From contig CALGEM010000273.1 of the NCBI GenBank assembly GCA_937881505.1, positions 1 to 6,831 on the forward strand: a stretch of DNA of 6,831 nt. Reading direction: 5' to 3'. The DNA comes from an uncultured euryarchaeote. GTDB lineage: Archaea > Thermoplasmatota > Poseidoniia > Poseidoniales > Poseidoniaceae. Of the stretch, positions 1-6,174 are shown one piece after another. The position numbers and the translations under genes were made by a program. The notes beneath the pieces are model-generated. The model was given only the letters and a program-made list of their open reading frames with translations. It was not told the origin of the DNA and made no database searches. Each line of letters opens with the position of its first letter. Positions within the stretch are counted from its first letter, which is position 1.

Positions 1-1123
1 TGATATATGTCTCTTTATCAAAGCTTGCTGTTGGCGAAGAGAAAGAGGAGCTTACGACATTCTTTATCTTTAGTGGCGCTTCTTTGTAGAGCATTGACCC
101 AGTTTGCGGGTTGGCGATTGAAGCACTCTGCTCCCACTCAAGATATGTGGGGTTGCCAGAATAATTAAGCTCGCCCTTGTTAGCGTGTGCTAGCATTGTC
201 ATGGTAGGAACCTCTTGAGTGCCCTCGAAACTTAACACATAACTTGAAGATGGTATAATAGCGTTTGCTGTTGTGGAAACCCCATCGTTGGCACCAACAC
301 CAAAATACAACCACGAGGGCTTCTTTTTGTTGGTTGCATCGTTAATATAGTCGCGTGTAACCGTAGAAAAGTCCCAACTCCCTGTGAGAAGCAGGAATCC
401 TTCTTTGTAAAGTACCACACCGGCAACAGACCCGGAGCCATTTGTTTGTGCATGAGCGGACCCACTTACTTGTATTAGCTCTCCATTGTGTGCCTTATCT
501 TGCGCCTCGGCAACAAGAGTTCCTGAGATGTAAAACTGTAGTTTGACAGAACCTTTTTTGATCTCCGAGCCATAGAAGATTGAAGGGATGGAGATGAGAT
601 TTAGAGCCTGCGTGCCCTTATTCCACTGTTCTGTGCCACGATTAGAAGTATAAGAATAGTGATTGCTCATGTATTTATAACTATTAAGCGTATTCTTGAG
701 CGCAACTATTTCTTTTCTTGTGGCGTTCTCTATTGAACTAGATCTTATTATGCTTGCAGACAAGGGGTAGCTGCCACTCAAAACATCCCCATAAGAAAAG
801 TCAGAGTTATACTGTGCTGTCGATATTGTCTTAAAGGCAGTTGTGCTACCCTGCTTAGTTACATACGGGTAGATTAACGCCTTGTCCTCTACATTGTCTG
901 TCCCTATCAGCCTACCCGTAGCTTCTTCGAGACGATCTACATTTAGTTCATAAAGACTAACGTTGCCGGGGGCAACGTTGGGCACATACTTGTAGAAGCT
1001 GCCTGATTCTTCAGACCGGTTATTTAAGAATACTTGTCCATCATATATTACAAACTCGGTCTTAGGATGGGTCTTGAGAACGTTGAAAAACTTGTCTGAT
1101 TCTTTGAACTCATACAGAGGCAT
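1..1123 (-). CDS. Putative marine phage structural protein, partial (C-terminus off the left edge)
   Basis: An uninterrupted frame of 374 codons reads leftward from ATG at 1121-1123 to the window edge with no stop, so the C-terminus is missing. The start is fixed by an excellent Shine-Dalgarno, AAAGGAGGT, 5 nt upstream. The product begins MPLYEFKESDKFFNVLKTHP and carries YDGQVFLNNR near residue 28 and ISIPSIFYGSEIKKGSVKLQ near residue 175. It is rich in Ser, Thr, Gly and Tyr and has no signal peptide or membrane segment. From memory, this N-terminus and the central block resemble proteins encoded beside virion structural genes in uncultured marine (uvMED-type) phages; their exact role is not known to me, and tail or capsid decoration is a guess. 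Base composition is clearly lower in GC than in the genes right of 1200, and many codons end in A or T. The frame is real with high confidence; the phage origin is recognition, not a search result. Confidence 0.8.
   Translation of the reverse strand, partial: MPLYEFKESDKFFNVLKTHPKTEFVIYDGQVFLNNRSEESGSFYKYVPNVAPGNVSLYELNVDRLEEATGRLIGTDNVEDKALIYPYVTKQGSTTAFKTISTAQYNSDFSYGDVLSGSYPLSASIIRSSSIENATRKEIVALKNTLNSYKYMSNHYSYTSNRGTEQWNKGTQALNLISIPSIFYGSEIKKGSVKLQFYISGTLVAEAQDKAHNGELIQVSGSAHAQTNGSGSVAGVVLYKEGFLLLTGSWDFSTVTRDYINDATNKKKPSWLYFGVGANDGVSTTANAIIPSSSYVLSFEGTQEVPTMTMLAHANKGELNYSGNPTYLEWEQSASIANPQTGSMLYKEAPLKIKNVVSSSFSSPTASFDKETYI
957..981. repeat. Perfect inverted repeat (hairpin) inside the phage gene
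   Basis: AACGTTGCC at 959-967 and GGCAACGTT at 971-979 are exact reverse complements separated by GGG. The stem extends to 957-981 with one more C-G pair and one G-T wobble, giving 11 pairs around a 3-nt loop. It lies inside the coding frame, where it encodes NVAPGNV, and is GC-rich compared with its surroundings. Confidence 0.6.
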
Positions 1124-1128
1124 CTGGC

Positions 1129-1137
1129 ACCTCCTTT
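1129..1137 (-). promoter_or_regulatory. Strong Shine-Dalgarno overlapping the upstream gene's stop codon
   Basis: On the minus strand the sequence reads TAAAGGAGGTGCCAGATG. The AAAGGAGGT is an ideal 16S complement placed 5 nt before the start at 1123. Its first two bases belong to the TAA stop of the preceding frame, which indicates tightly packed, translationally coupled genes, as is usual in phage structural modules. Confidence 0.8.
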
Positions 1138-1190
1138 AGTAATCGAGTCGGACGCGCAAAGTCAACTCATTTGTAGGAGTCTTTTTAAGA
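1136..1190 (-). CDS. C-terminal remnant of the preceding phage gene, broken at the junction
   Basis: Upstream of the phage structural frame, a minus-strand frame ends at TAA (1136-1138). Its last residues read LKKTPTNELTLRVRLDY. Alternating charged and hydrophobic residues, a stop that overlaps the next gene's ribosome binding site, and the same AT-richer composition make this a believable gene end. The frame stays open to the right of about 1190, but there the DNA codes for hppA on the other strand, so the phage gene is taken to be cut there. The fragment is too short to assign to a family. Confidence 0.5.
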
Positions 1191-1220
1191 GGTTCGGACA
1201 GCTTCGCAACAGATTACATC

Positions 1221-2528
1221 ATGATGCCCATTCTTCTGGGCTTCATCGGCTACATCGCCTCCATCATCGGTGTCTTTTCCATGGCCTTCCTCAAGAACGG
1301 CAAGGACCCCGCTGTTGCACTCCGCAACACGACTTTCATCGGTGCAGGTCTGTTCTGGCTGGGTGGCTACGCAGCCATCAACCAGGGCCTCATCAATGTT
1401 GAAATGGGCGTCATGCACTCCGTGGTGCTCGGTAGCATCGTCGGCATCGCCATCGGTTTGGTGACCGAATACTACACGGGTATTGAACCCGTCATGGGCG
1501 TGAAGACCAAGGCCATCCCTCACATCGGTGAGATGTCCAAGACCGGTCCTGCCACGAACGCCATCGCCGGTCTTTCGGTTGGTATGATGTCCACGTTTGT
1601 TCCCGTTGTGCTCATCGCTTTGGGTATCCTCGGTGCCAACCAATTGGGTGGCGAAACCTACGGCCTCTACTGCATCGCTATGGCGGCCATGGGTATGCTC
1701 GCTACGGTCGGTGTCACCATGACCGTTGACGCTTACGGTCCGGTGGCAGACAACGCTGGCGGCATTGCAGAGATGAGCGGCCTTGGCGACGATGTTCGTG
1801 CCATCACCGACGAACTCGATTCCATCGGCAACACCACCGCTGCAGTCGGCAAGGGCTTCGCTATTGGCTCAGCCGCTTTGACGGCCCTCGCCCTCTTCGC
1901 TGCCTACACCTCGGCCATCGGTGCCAACGGCGGTGCTCTTGACCTCGGCCTCACGAACCCCATGGTCGTCATCGGGCTGCTCATCGGTGGTGGCTTGCCC
2001 TTTGTGGTGGCGGCCATGACCATGACCTCGGTCGGCAAGGCTGCAGGCGACATGGTGGTTGAAATCCGACGCCAATTCAAGGAAATCCCAGGCCTTCTCG
2101 AAGGCAAGGAAGGCGTGAAGCCCGACTCCCAGACCTGTGTTGACATTTCCACCAAGGCTGCTCTGCGAGAGATGGTTGGGCCCGGTGTGGTGGCGGTCAT
2201 CGCCCCCGTCATCGTCGGCTACGGCCTGGGCTACGATGCGCTTGGCGGTTTGCTGGCTGGATCCCTTGTGACCGGTGTGCTCATGGCCCTCTTTATGGCC
2301 AACGCCGGTGGTGCTTGGGACAACGCCAAGAAAGCCATTGAGCAAGACCACATCCCCGGCGCCAAGAAGGGCGACGAAGCCCACGACGCTGCCGTGATTG
2401 GCGACACCATCGGCGACCCGTTCAAGGACACCTCAGGTCCTTCGCTGAACATTCTCATCAAGTTGATGTCCATCGTTGCCGTCGTCCTCGCTGGCGCAGA
2501 CGTGCTCACGCAGAACGGTTTGCTTTGA
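1221..2528 (+). CDS. hppA: Membrane-bound K+-dependent-type pyrophosphatase, 5'-truncated
   Basis: This is the C-terminal part of an ion-pumping pyrophosphatase, which hydrolyses PPi to move H+ or Na+ across the membrane. About 435 residues are present, against roughly 660-760 for a full protein. The N-terminal half with the DDPRNPATIADNVGDNVGD-type PPi-binding block is absent. Seen here: EYYTG (83-87), VDAYGPVADNAGGIAEM (169-185), GNTTAAVGKGFAIGSAA (203-219), EIRRQFKEIPGLLEG (281-295), NAGGAWDNAKKA (361-372) and GDTIGDPFKDTSGPS (394-408), plus many hydrophobic helices. Ala207 and Gly210 in the GNTTAAVGK motif mark the K+-dependent subfamily; K+-independent enzymes have Lys and Thr there. ATG 1221 is only the first Met. 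The frame is open from 1143, and the residues before it (GSDSFATDYI, from 1191) look native, so the true start is lost at the junction. As it stands it cannot make an active enzyme. Confidence 0.93.
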   Translation: MMPILLGFIGYIASIIGVFSMAFLKNGKDPAVALRNTTFIGAGLFWLGGYAAINQGLINVEMGVMHSVVLGSIVGIAIGLVTEYYTGIEPVMGVKTKAIPHIGEMSKTGPATNAIAGLSVGMMSTFVPVVLIALGILGANQLGGETYGLYCIAMAAMGMLATVGVTMTVDAYGPVADNAGGIAEMSGLGDDVRAITDELDSIGNTTAAVGKGFAIGSAALTALALFAAYTSAIGANGGALDLGLTNPMVVIGLLIGGGLPFVVAAMTMTSVGKAAGDMVVEIRRQFKEIPGLLEGKEGVKPDSQTCVDISTKAALREMVGPGVVAVIAPVIVGYGLGYDALGGLLAGSLVTGVLMALFMANAGGAWDNAKKAIEQDHIPGAKKGDEAHDAAVIGDTIGDPFKDTSGPSLNILIKLMSIVAVVLAGADVLTQNGLL

Positions 2529-2588
2529 ATCGCATCGCCCTCTGCCGAGGAGCGTTAGCCTTTCAAAAGAGGTCCAACAGGACCCACC

Positions 2589-3545
2589 ATGCGTGCTTAC
2601 GTGCTGTCCCTCTTGATGATGACCGTGAGCCTTGCTGGCTGCTTGGGCGAGGGGGGCATTTCCTCCTCGGATATCGGGAACACGACCGAAGACGAATTGG
2701 CTCTTCCAGATTGGCAAATAGGCGACCAGTGGCTCTACACGTTCATCACGCCGCAGTTTGGAGAAGACAGTGCTCGCCTTGTTGTTGCGGATGTTCGAAC
2801 AGACGACGGCTTGTTCATGCTTGGCATCTCATCGGAGGGCGAGGCTCAACGGCATGCGGTCATCAACCACAATCCATTCTTGGGCAGGGTCACCATGGAT
2901 GGCCTATCGGTGTACGAAAACGGTGAGCCACAACCTGTTTTCAATTTCCCTTGGGCCGTTGGCAACACTTGGCAATTCAGACTTCTTGGTCAAGAGTGGA
3001 CAGCCTCCACAGACAACATCTACAACGGTGAGGTTACCGTTTCCGCAAGTTCAACCGAAGACCATTCGCTTCGCTATGTCTTCAGCGGCCGTGAGGGGTT
3101 CATCAAGAGCCTTCTATGGACGGACAATGAAGGAATCGATCACTTGGAGATGAATCTCAATCAAAAGAAAACAGGATACTCCGGCGATGTTTTCTTCTAT
3201 CGTGCAGGTGATATTCACGATAATTTGTATGAGGAAAACGACCAAGAGATTTACGATTCCTTCCTCGATGAAGGCTATTCACCCAACGAGGCTTGGGACA
3301 CCCTGGTGTGGTACCTTGACGTTGAAATCAGTCAGCAAGGCGGTTCAGGTTCACTGAGTATCAAAGATCACCAAGGGGCGTCTCCCCTCACCCGTGCGTG
3401 GGGTGCAGGAGCAACCGAAAAAGGCTCATTTGGCACCATCCCTGCCAATTCAGGAGACCATTCCATCACGGTAACTTTGCGAGGCCAAGATTCCTTTGTT
3501 CATCTCAAGGTTGCAGGAGCTCTTGTTCGCTCTTGGACACTCTGA
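2589..3545 (+). CDS. Lipobox-containing secreted protein of unknown function
   Basis: A 318-residue protein with a classic lipoprotein signal: a short basic start (MRAY), a hydrophobic core at about 4-15 and the lipobox LAGC with Cys18, followed by a Gly/Ser/Asp/Glu-rich linker. It is therefore probably exported and anchored at the outer face of the membrane. Two similar short motifs, DWQIGDQWLYTF (41-52) and PWAVGNTWQFRL (121-132), lie 80 residues apart and suggest a duplicated beta-rich module. The rest is mostly predicted strand, with many aromatic and acidic residues, and no catalytic motif is recognised. An AGGAC sits about 6 nt before the ATG, and a better AGAGGT lies further upstream. 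It starts 60 bp after hppA on the same strand and ends 12 bp before the hydrolase start, so it is likely co-transcribed with the hydrolase. GC is lower than in its neighbours, as is common for surface proteins. Confidence 0.85.
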   Translation: MRAYVLSLLMMTVSLAGCLGEGGISSSDIGNTTEDELALPDWQIGDQWLYTFITPQFGEDSARLVVADVRTDDGLFMLGISSEGEAQRHAVINHNPFLGRVTMDGLSVYENGEPQPVFNFPWAVGNTWQFRLLGQEWTASTDNIYNGEVTVSASSTEDHSLRYVFSGREGFIKSLLWTDNEGIDHLEMNLNQKKTGYSGDVFFYRAGDIHDNLYEENDQEIYDSFLDEGYSPNEAWDTLVWYLDVEISQQGGSGSLSIKDHQGASPLTRAWGAGATEKGSFGTIPANSGDHSITVTLRGQDSFVHLKVAGALVRSWTL

Positions 3546-3549
3546 GGTG
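3544..3549 (+). promoter_or_regulatory. Shine-Dalgarno that fixes a TTG start
   Basis: GAGGTG begins inside the TGA stop of the lipoprotein gene and lies 8 nt upstream of the TTG at 3558. It supports TTG as the true start of the hydrolase and suggests translational coupling between the two genes. Confidence 0.65.
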
Positions 3550-3557
3550 TTGTCAAC

Positions 3558-4160
3558 TTGCCCACCCTCATCATGATGCACGGCATGACCGGCGACGCGT
3601 CGATGATGCGGCCCTTCGCCGAGAAAGTCCTTCCCGAAGGCTGGACTTTGCTGGTTCCCGAAGCACGGTTCCGACACCCCAACAGAGGGTTCACCTGGTG
3701 GCGATACGAGGATTTCGAGGCCGATGTCACCCGAAGGCGCACGCTCTCTCGTCGAGAATTGATGGATGTCGATTCCAGCCTCTCACAACTTGAGAAGTTG
3801 ATCGCTGAGGAAGCACCGCTGGGCCCCTTGGTGGTGGGTGGATTTTCTCAAGGCGGCGCCATGGCCCAAGAATTACTCCAATTGCCAATAGCCGACCGCA
3901 TCGTCGGTGTTGTGTGCATGGGAACGCGTCTGGTCCGTCCGATGGAACTTCGACTTCGGCTCAGTGAGTTGGAAACAAAGCGAATGTTTTGGATGCACGG
4001 AGAGAAAGACGTCAGGGTCCCCCTTGAGGACGGTTGGGCGGTGGCTCACACGTTTGAGTCGGCCGGATGGTCAGTGGAACTCATTGAACACCGCAAGGGT
4101 CACATGATTCCTGTTGAACACCACGACGCCCTGAAAGAGTGGCTCACGACGTTTTCTTGA
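3558..4160 (+). CDS. Small alpha/beta-hydrolase (phospholipase/carboxylesterase-like)
   Basis: A 200-residue serine hydrolase of the compact carboxylesterase/lysophospholipase type. The nucleophile elbow GFSQGG places Ser97, the acid is Asp151 in HGEKDVRVP, and the base is His182 in KGHMIP. HG at residues 8-9 sits where the oxyanion loop is expected. No signal peptide, so it is probably cytoplasmic; the substrate (an acyl or carboxyl ester) cannot be told from sequence. The start is TTG at 3558: the preceding stop (TGA 3543-3545) overlaps a good GAGGTG at 3544-3549, 8 nt before the TTG, and the conserved first strand (PTLIMMHG) begins immediately. Later ATGs would cut into that strand or remove the oxyanion loop. 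It follows the lipoprotein gene by 12 bp and its last 17 bp overlap the convergent glutaredoxin gene. Confidence 0.88.
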   Translation: MPTLIMMHGMTGDASMMRPFAEKVLPEGWTLLVPEARFRHPNRGFTWWRYEDFEADVTRRRTLSRRELMDVDSSLSQLEKLIAEEAPLGPLVVGGFSQGGAMAQELLQLPIADRIVGVVCMGTRLVRPMELRLRLSELETKRMFWMHGEKDVRVPLEDGWAVAHTFESAGWSVELIEHRKGHMIPVEHHDALKEWLTTFS

Positions 4161-4428
4161 GATAGCGATTGGTTTCATCAAACCCGCCAATGAAGAGTGT
4201 TTGTTCGCCTCGCAAGTCAAACACGACGGGGACCGTGCGATGTCCGGTCGCTTGGACCACGGCCTGACGCATGCCATCGTGGTGGTCAAAGTTGTATTCG
4301 GTGTAACTCAACTCCTTTCCTTCAAGCAGGTTCTTTAGCGCACGACAATAGCCGCAGAAATCACCGGTGTAAATCAAAAAGTCCGTGTCGGTCAGGGATG
4401 CGTGCTCAAGAATCATGGCCTCGGACAT
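4144..4428 (-). CDS. Glutaredoxin-like thiol-disulfide oxidoreductase
   Basis: A 94-residue single-domain glutaredoxin, of about the usual length. The active site is C25-G-Y-C28 in FLIYTGDFCGYC, a variant of the common CPYC. The cis-proline loop is TVPVVF (65-70), and GGFDET (80-85) matches the conserved GG segment that helps bind glutathione or a similar thiol. With both cysteines it should work by a dithiol mechanism, reducing protein disulfides or mixed disulfides in the cytoplasm. Many marine archaea lack glutathione, so the physiological thiol is uncertain. ATG 4428 is chosen. An alternative Met5 has GAGG only 2 nt before it, too close to be a good site. The gene converges on the hydrolase with a 17-bp overlap and diverges from the small zinc-like protein across about 109 bp. 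Confidence 0.9.
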   Translation of the reverse strand: MSEAMILEHASLTDTDFLIYTGDFCGYCRALKNLLEGKELSYTEYNFDHHDGMRQAVVQATGHRTVPVVFDLRGEQTLFIGGFDETNRYLKKTS

Positions 4429-4537
4429 GCTTCAAAACACGGACTTGTCCCCTATAACGCCTTGTCCTCGCTTGCCCACAGTCCACCGTTTCCTTGGCTT
4501 GGATAAGTTCAACTAGCGCCCTCCATGCAGGCTTTCT
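4429..4537. promoter_or_regulatory. Divergent intergenic region with direct repeats around a TATA-like element
   Basis: This gap must hold the promoters of both the glutaredoxin and the C2H2-like gene. CTTGTCC occurs at 4444-4450 and again at 4461-4467, 17 bp apart start to start. Between them lies TATAAC (minus strand GTTATAGG, about 4452-4459), centred about 27 bp upstream of the glutaredoxin ATG. That spacing would suit a weak archaeal TATA box driving a leaderless transcript, with the repeats as possible operator half-sites. There is no experimental or comparative support. Confidence 0.3.
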
Positions 4538-4741
4538 ATGCCTCGGATGGTCTGCATTGATTGCGGGGCTGTCGAGTACGAAGCAGCCACGCTTCACGCC
4601 ATGCTGGTCAAGATGATGCCTCATTATCTCGCCAAGCACCATGATGTCATCGCCGGTGAAGTTTCACAGCCAAGGGAGACCTGGATGGCGAGGTTCACGG
4701 CGGCTTATCGAGAAGCGGAAGCCGAGGAAGCCCAAGTTTGA
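4538..4741 (+). CDS. Small conserved-looking protein with a C-x2-C/H-x4-H putative zinc site
   Basis: A 67-residue protein beginning MPRMVCIDCGAVEYEA. Cys6 and Cys9, followed by His29 and His34, form C-x2-C-x19-H-x4-H, which resembles a single zinc-ribbon or C2H2-like finger. The C-terminal third is a charged, Ala/Glu-rich helix (TAAYREAEAEEAQ). The arrangement MVCIDCG then MMPHYLAKHHDVI recalls small DUF-type proteins in which a metal site joins a strand pair to a helix; the family and function are not recognised. An in-frame TAG at 4514-4516 limits the start to ATG 4538 or the Met at 4547. No clear ribosome binding site is visible, so a leaderless or weakly initiated message is possible. 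It lies 54 bp upstream of the flavin reductase gene on the same strand, possibly in one transcript. Confidence 0.7.
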   Translation: MPRMVCIDCGAVEYEAATLHAMLVKMMPHYLAKHHDVIAGEVSQPRETWMARFTAAYREAEAEEAQV

Positions 4742-4774
4742 TGGTCACCGGTGTGAAACTGGCAATCATAAAGT

Positions 4775-4795
4775 GGGCCACCTGTTGGGTGGACC
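4775..4795 (+). repeat. Hairpin abutting the start codon of the flavin reductase gene
   Basis: GGGCCACC (4775-4782) and GGTGGACC (4788-4795) can pair at 7 of 8 positions around the 5-nt loop TGTTG, with one G-A mismatch. The stem ends at the base before ATG 4796 and takes in GGGTGG, the only Shine-Dalgarno-like sequence there. It could hide the ribosome binding site or act as a weak processing or termination signal. Confidence 0.45.
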
Positions 4796-5296
4796 ATGGC
4801 GAGCCTTGTCTTTATCCACGCGTCGGATGGAAACAACGCCGCCTTAGCCAAAGAAGTTGAGGTCCGCGCTGTGGCCATGGGTCATGAAGTGGAACACGTG
4901 TCGCTCAACGCGTACGATTTCCCGGTCTACACCGTGGCTCGGGAGAAAGCAACCCCGGTTCTTGAAGGGTTGGAAGAACTCAAGACCGTGCTTGACCGAG
5001 GTGATGCTTGGTTTGTTTTTGCGCCAGAATACAACGGCTCCTACCCACCCGTACTCAACAACGCCATCGCCTGGCTCAGCCGGGACGGGGATGATTTTCG
5101 TCGGCTATTCCGAGACCGAACGGTGGCCCTTGGCACCCATTCTGGGGGCGGAGGCCAACACGTCATCATGGCCATGCGGATGCAATTCTCCTTCCTCGGC
5201 TGCGTGGTTGTCGGGCGCTCACTGGTTACCAACAAGAAGAAGGCCGCCAACCCAGAAACCATTGATGCGATGCTCAACGCCATGACACGAAGGTGA
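4796..5296 (+). CDS. NADPH-dependent FMN reductase-family flavoprotein
   Basis: A 166-residue flavodoxin-fold protein of the NADPH-dependent FMN reductase/azoreductase family, which passes electrons from NAD(P)H through bound FMN to quinones, flavins, metals or azo compounds. Strand 1 and the phosphate loop are at 3-17 (HASDGNNAALA, a divergent form of the usual SxRxxSxN). The diagnostic APEYNGSYPPVLNNAIAW is at 76-93, and the third loop GTHSGGGG at 113-120. The length is close to the family norm. ATG 4796 is the only sensible start: the conserved first strand begins at once and no start codon lies in frame just upstream. The stop at 5294-5296 lies 4 bp before the pirin start, so the two are almost certainly co-transcribed and coupled. 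The exact electron acceptor cannot be named. Confidence 0.9.
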   Translation: MASLVFIHASDGNNAALAKEVEVRAVAMGHEVEHVSLNAYDFPVYTVAREKATPVLEGLEELKTVLDRGDAWFVFAPEYNGSYPPVLNNAIAWLSRDGDDFRRLFRDRTVALGTHSGGGGQHVIMAMRMQFSFLGCVVVGRSLVTNKKKAANPETIDAMLNAMTRR

Positions 5297-5300
5297 GTCC

Positions 5301-6140
5301 ATGAACAGAACACTGCATTCCATCGTACCAACCCACACCGTTCTCGAGGGTGGAGGCTTCAAAGTTCGACGTCCAGCGGCCATGGGCCGTTTGATGAGTC
5401 CCTTCCTCCTCTTGGATGAAATGGGCCCCGTGGATTACGCTCCTGGCGAAGCCGTCGGTGCCCCCGACCATCCGCATCGCGGCTTTGAGACGGTCACCTA
5501 CTTGCTGGCCGGTGGCATGAAGCACGCCGATTCAGCTGGCAACAGCGGGGACCTCAACCCCGGAGACGTGCAGTGGATGACCGCTGGACGAGGTGTCATT
5601 CATTCTGAACTCCCGCAAGACCACATGATGGAGAACGGTGGACGAATGCACGGCTTCCAAATTTGGGTGAACCTCCCTGCCAAGGACAAGATGATGGCGC
5701 CCCGCTACCAAGACATCCCCTCTGGAGACATTCCCGAGGCTACAAACGATGACGGCACGGTGTGGGCGAAGGTCATCGCCGGTGAGGCGCTGGGTGTTCA
5801 AGCCGTCATCGATACGGTGATTCCCATCACGTACATTCACCTCAAGATGCAACCAGGTGCGACCTACACGCACACGTGCGAGCACGACCACAACGTCATG
5901 ATCTACGCCTTTGGTGGTTCAATGGACATTGAAGGGCGTTCCCTTCACGACGGAGGTTTGGGTCTCCTGTCGGAGGGTGACGCTGTCACCTTGGTCGCCG
6001 AAGAAGACGGGGCGGAACTGCTCATTCTCGGAGGCCCGGAACTCGGTGAGCCCATCGCACGCTACGGGCCGTTCGTCATGAACACCCGGCAAGAAATCTA
6101 CCAAGCGGTTGAGGATTACAACAACGGAACCTTGGCTTGA
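5301..6140 (+). CDS. Pirin family protein (bicupin)
   Basis: A 279-residue two-domain cupin of the pirin family, of typical length. The N-terminal metal site is intact: His57 and His59 in DHPHRGFETVTYLLAG, His101 and Glu103 in GVIHSELP, at nearly the same numbering as in human pirin. The surrounding GDVQWMTAGRGVIHSE is the family hallmark. The C-terminal cupin begins around residue 170 (PITYIHLKMQPGATYTH) and, as usual, lacks a full metal set. Pirins bind Fe or another divalent metal; some oxidise quercetin and others act as redox-sensing cofactors, so the role here is open. AAGGTGA, overlapping the reductase stop, serves as the ribosome binding site a few bases before ATG 5301. Pairing with a flavin reductase in one operon fits a role in redox or quinone/flavonoid-like metabolism. 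Confidence 0.95.
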   Translation: MNRTLHSIVPTHTVLEGGGFKVRRPAAMGRLMSPFLLLDEMGPVDYAPGEAVGAPDHPHRGFETVTYLLAGGMKHADSAGNSGDLNPGDVQWMTAGRGVIHSELPQDHMMENGGRMHGFQIWVNLPAKDKMMAPRYQDIPSGDIPEATNDDGTVWAKVIAGEALGVQAVIDTVIPITYIHLKMQPGATYTHTCEHDHNVMIYAFGGSMDIEGRSLHDGGLGLLSEGDAVTLVAEEDGAELLILGGPELGEPIARYGPFVMNTRQEIYQAVEDYNNGTLA

Positions 6141-6142
6141 TT

Positions 6143-6170
6143 GGCAAGCGCTTTCGTGTGCTGCCTTGCC
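6143..6170. repeat. Weak inverted repeat between convergent pirin and peroxiredoxin genes
   Basis: GGCAAG (6143-6148) and CTTGCC (6165-6170) are complementary across a 16-nt loop, inside the 34-bp gap between two converging genes. The position suits a bidirectional terminator or mRNA end, but the stem is short and no T-tract follows on either strand. Confidence 0.25.
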
Positions 6171-6174
6171 CGAA

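Noticed and set aside
1..1200. Prophage integrated in the archaeal chromosome
   Set aside because: No integrase, attachment repeats or tRNA target near the junction; the only tRNA is at the far end, and both genes at the junction are broken with no repeat.
1869..2384. Long minus-strand frame (171 codons) opposite hppA, and others at 1185-1643 and 1904-2509
   Set aside because: They lie antisense to strongly conserved pyrophosphatase motifs, have odd His/Gly/Asp-rich composition and no ribosome binding site; typical shadows of a GC-rich gene.
2525..2926. Plus-strand frame of 133 codons overlapping the lipobox gene
   Set aside because: Arg/His/Cys-rich product with no family features, in another frame of a gene that has a clear signal peptide and lipobox.
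4197..4457. Plus-strand frame opposite the glutaredoxin
   Set aside because: It covers the reverse of the CGYC and cis-proline region and has a basic, low-complexity product; a shadow.
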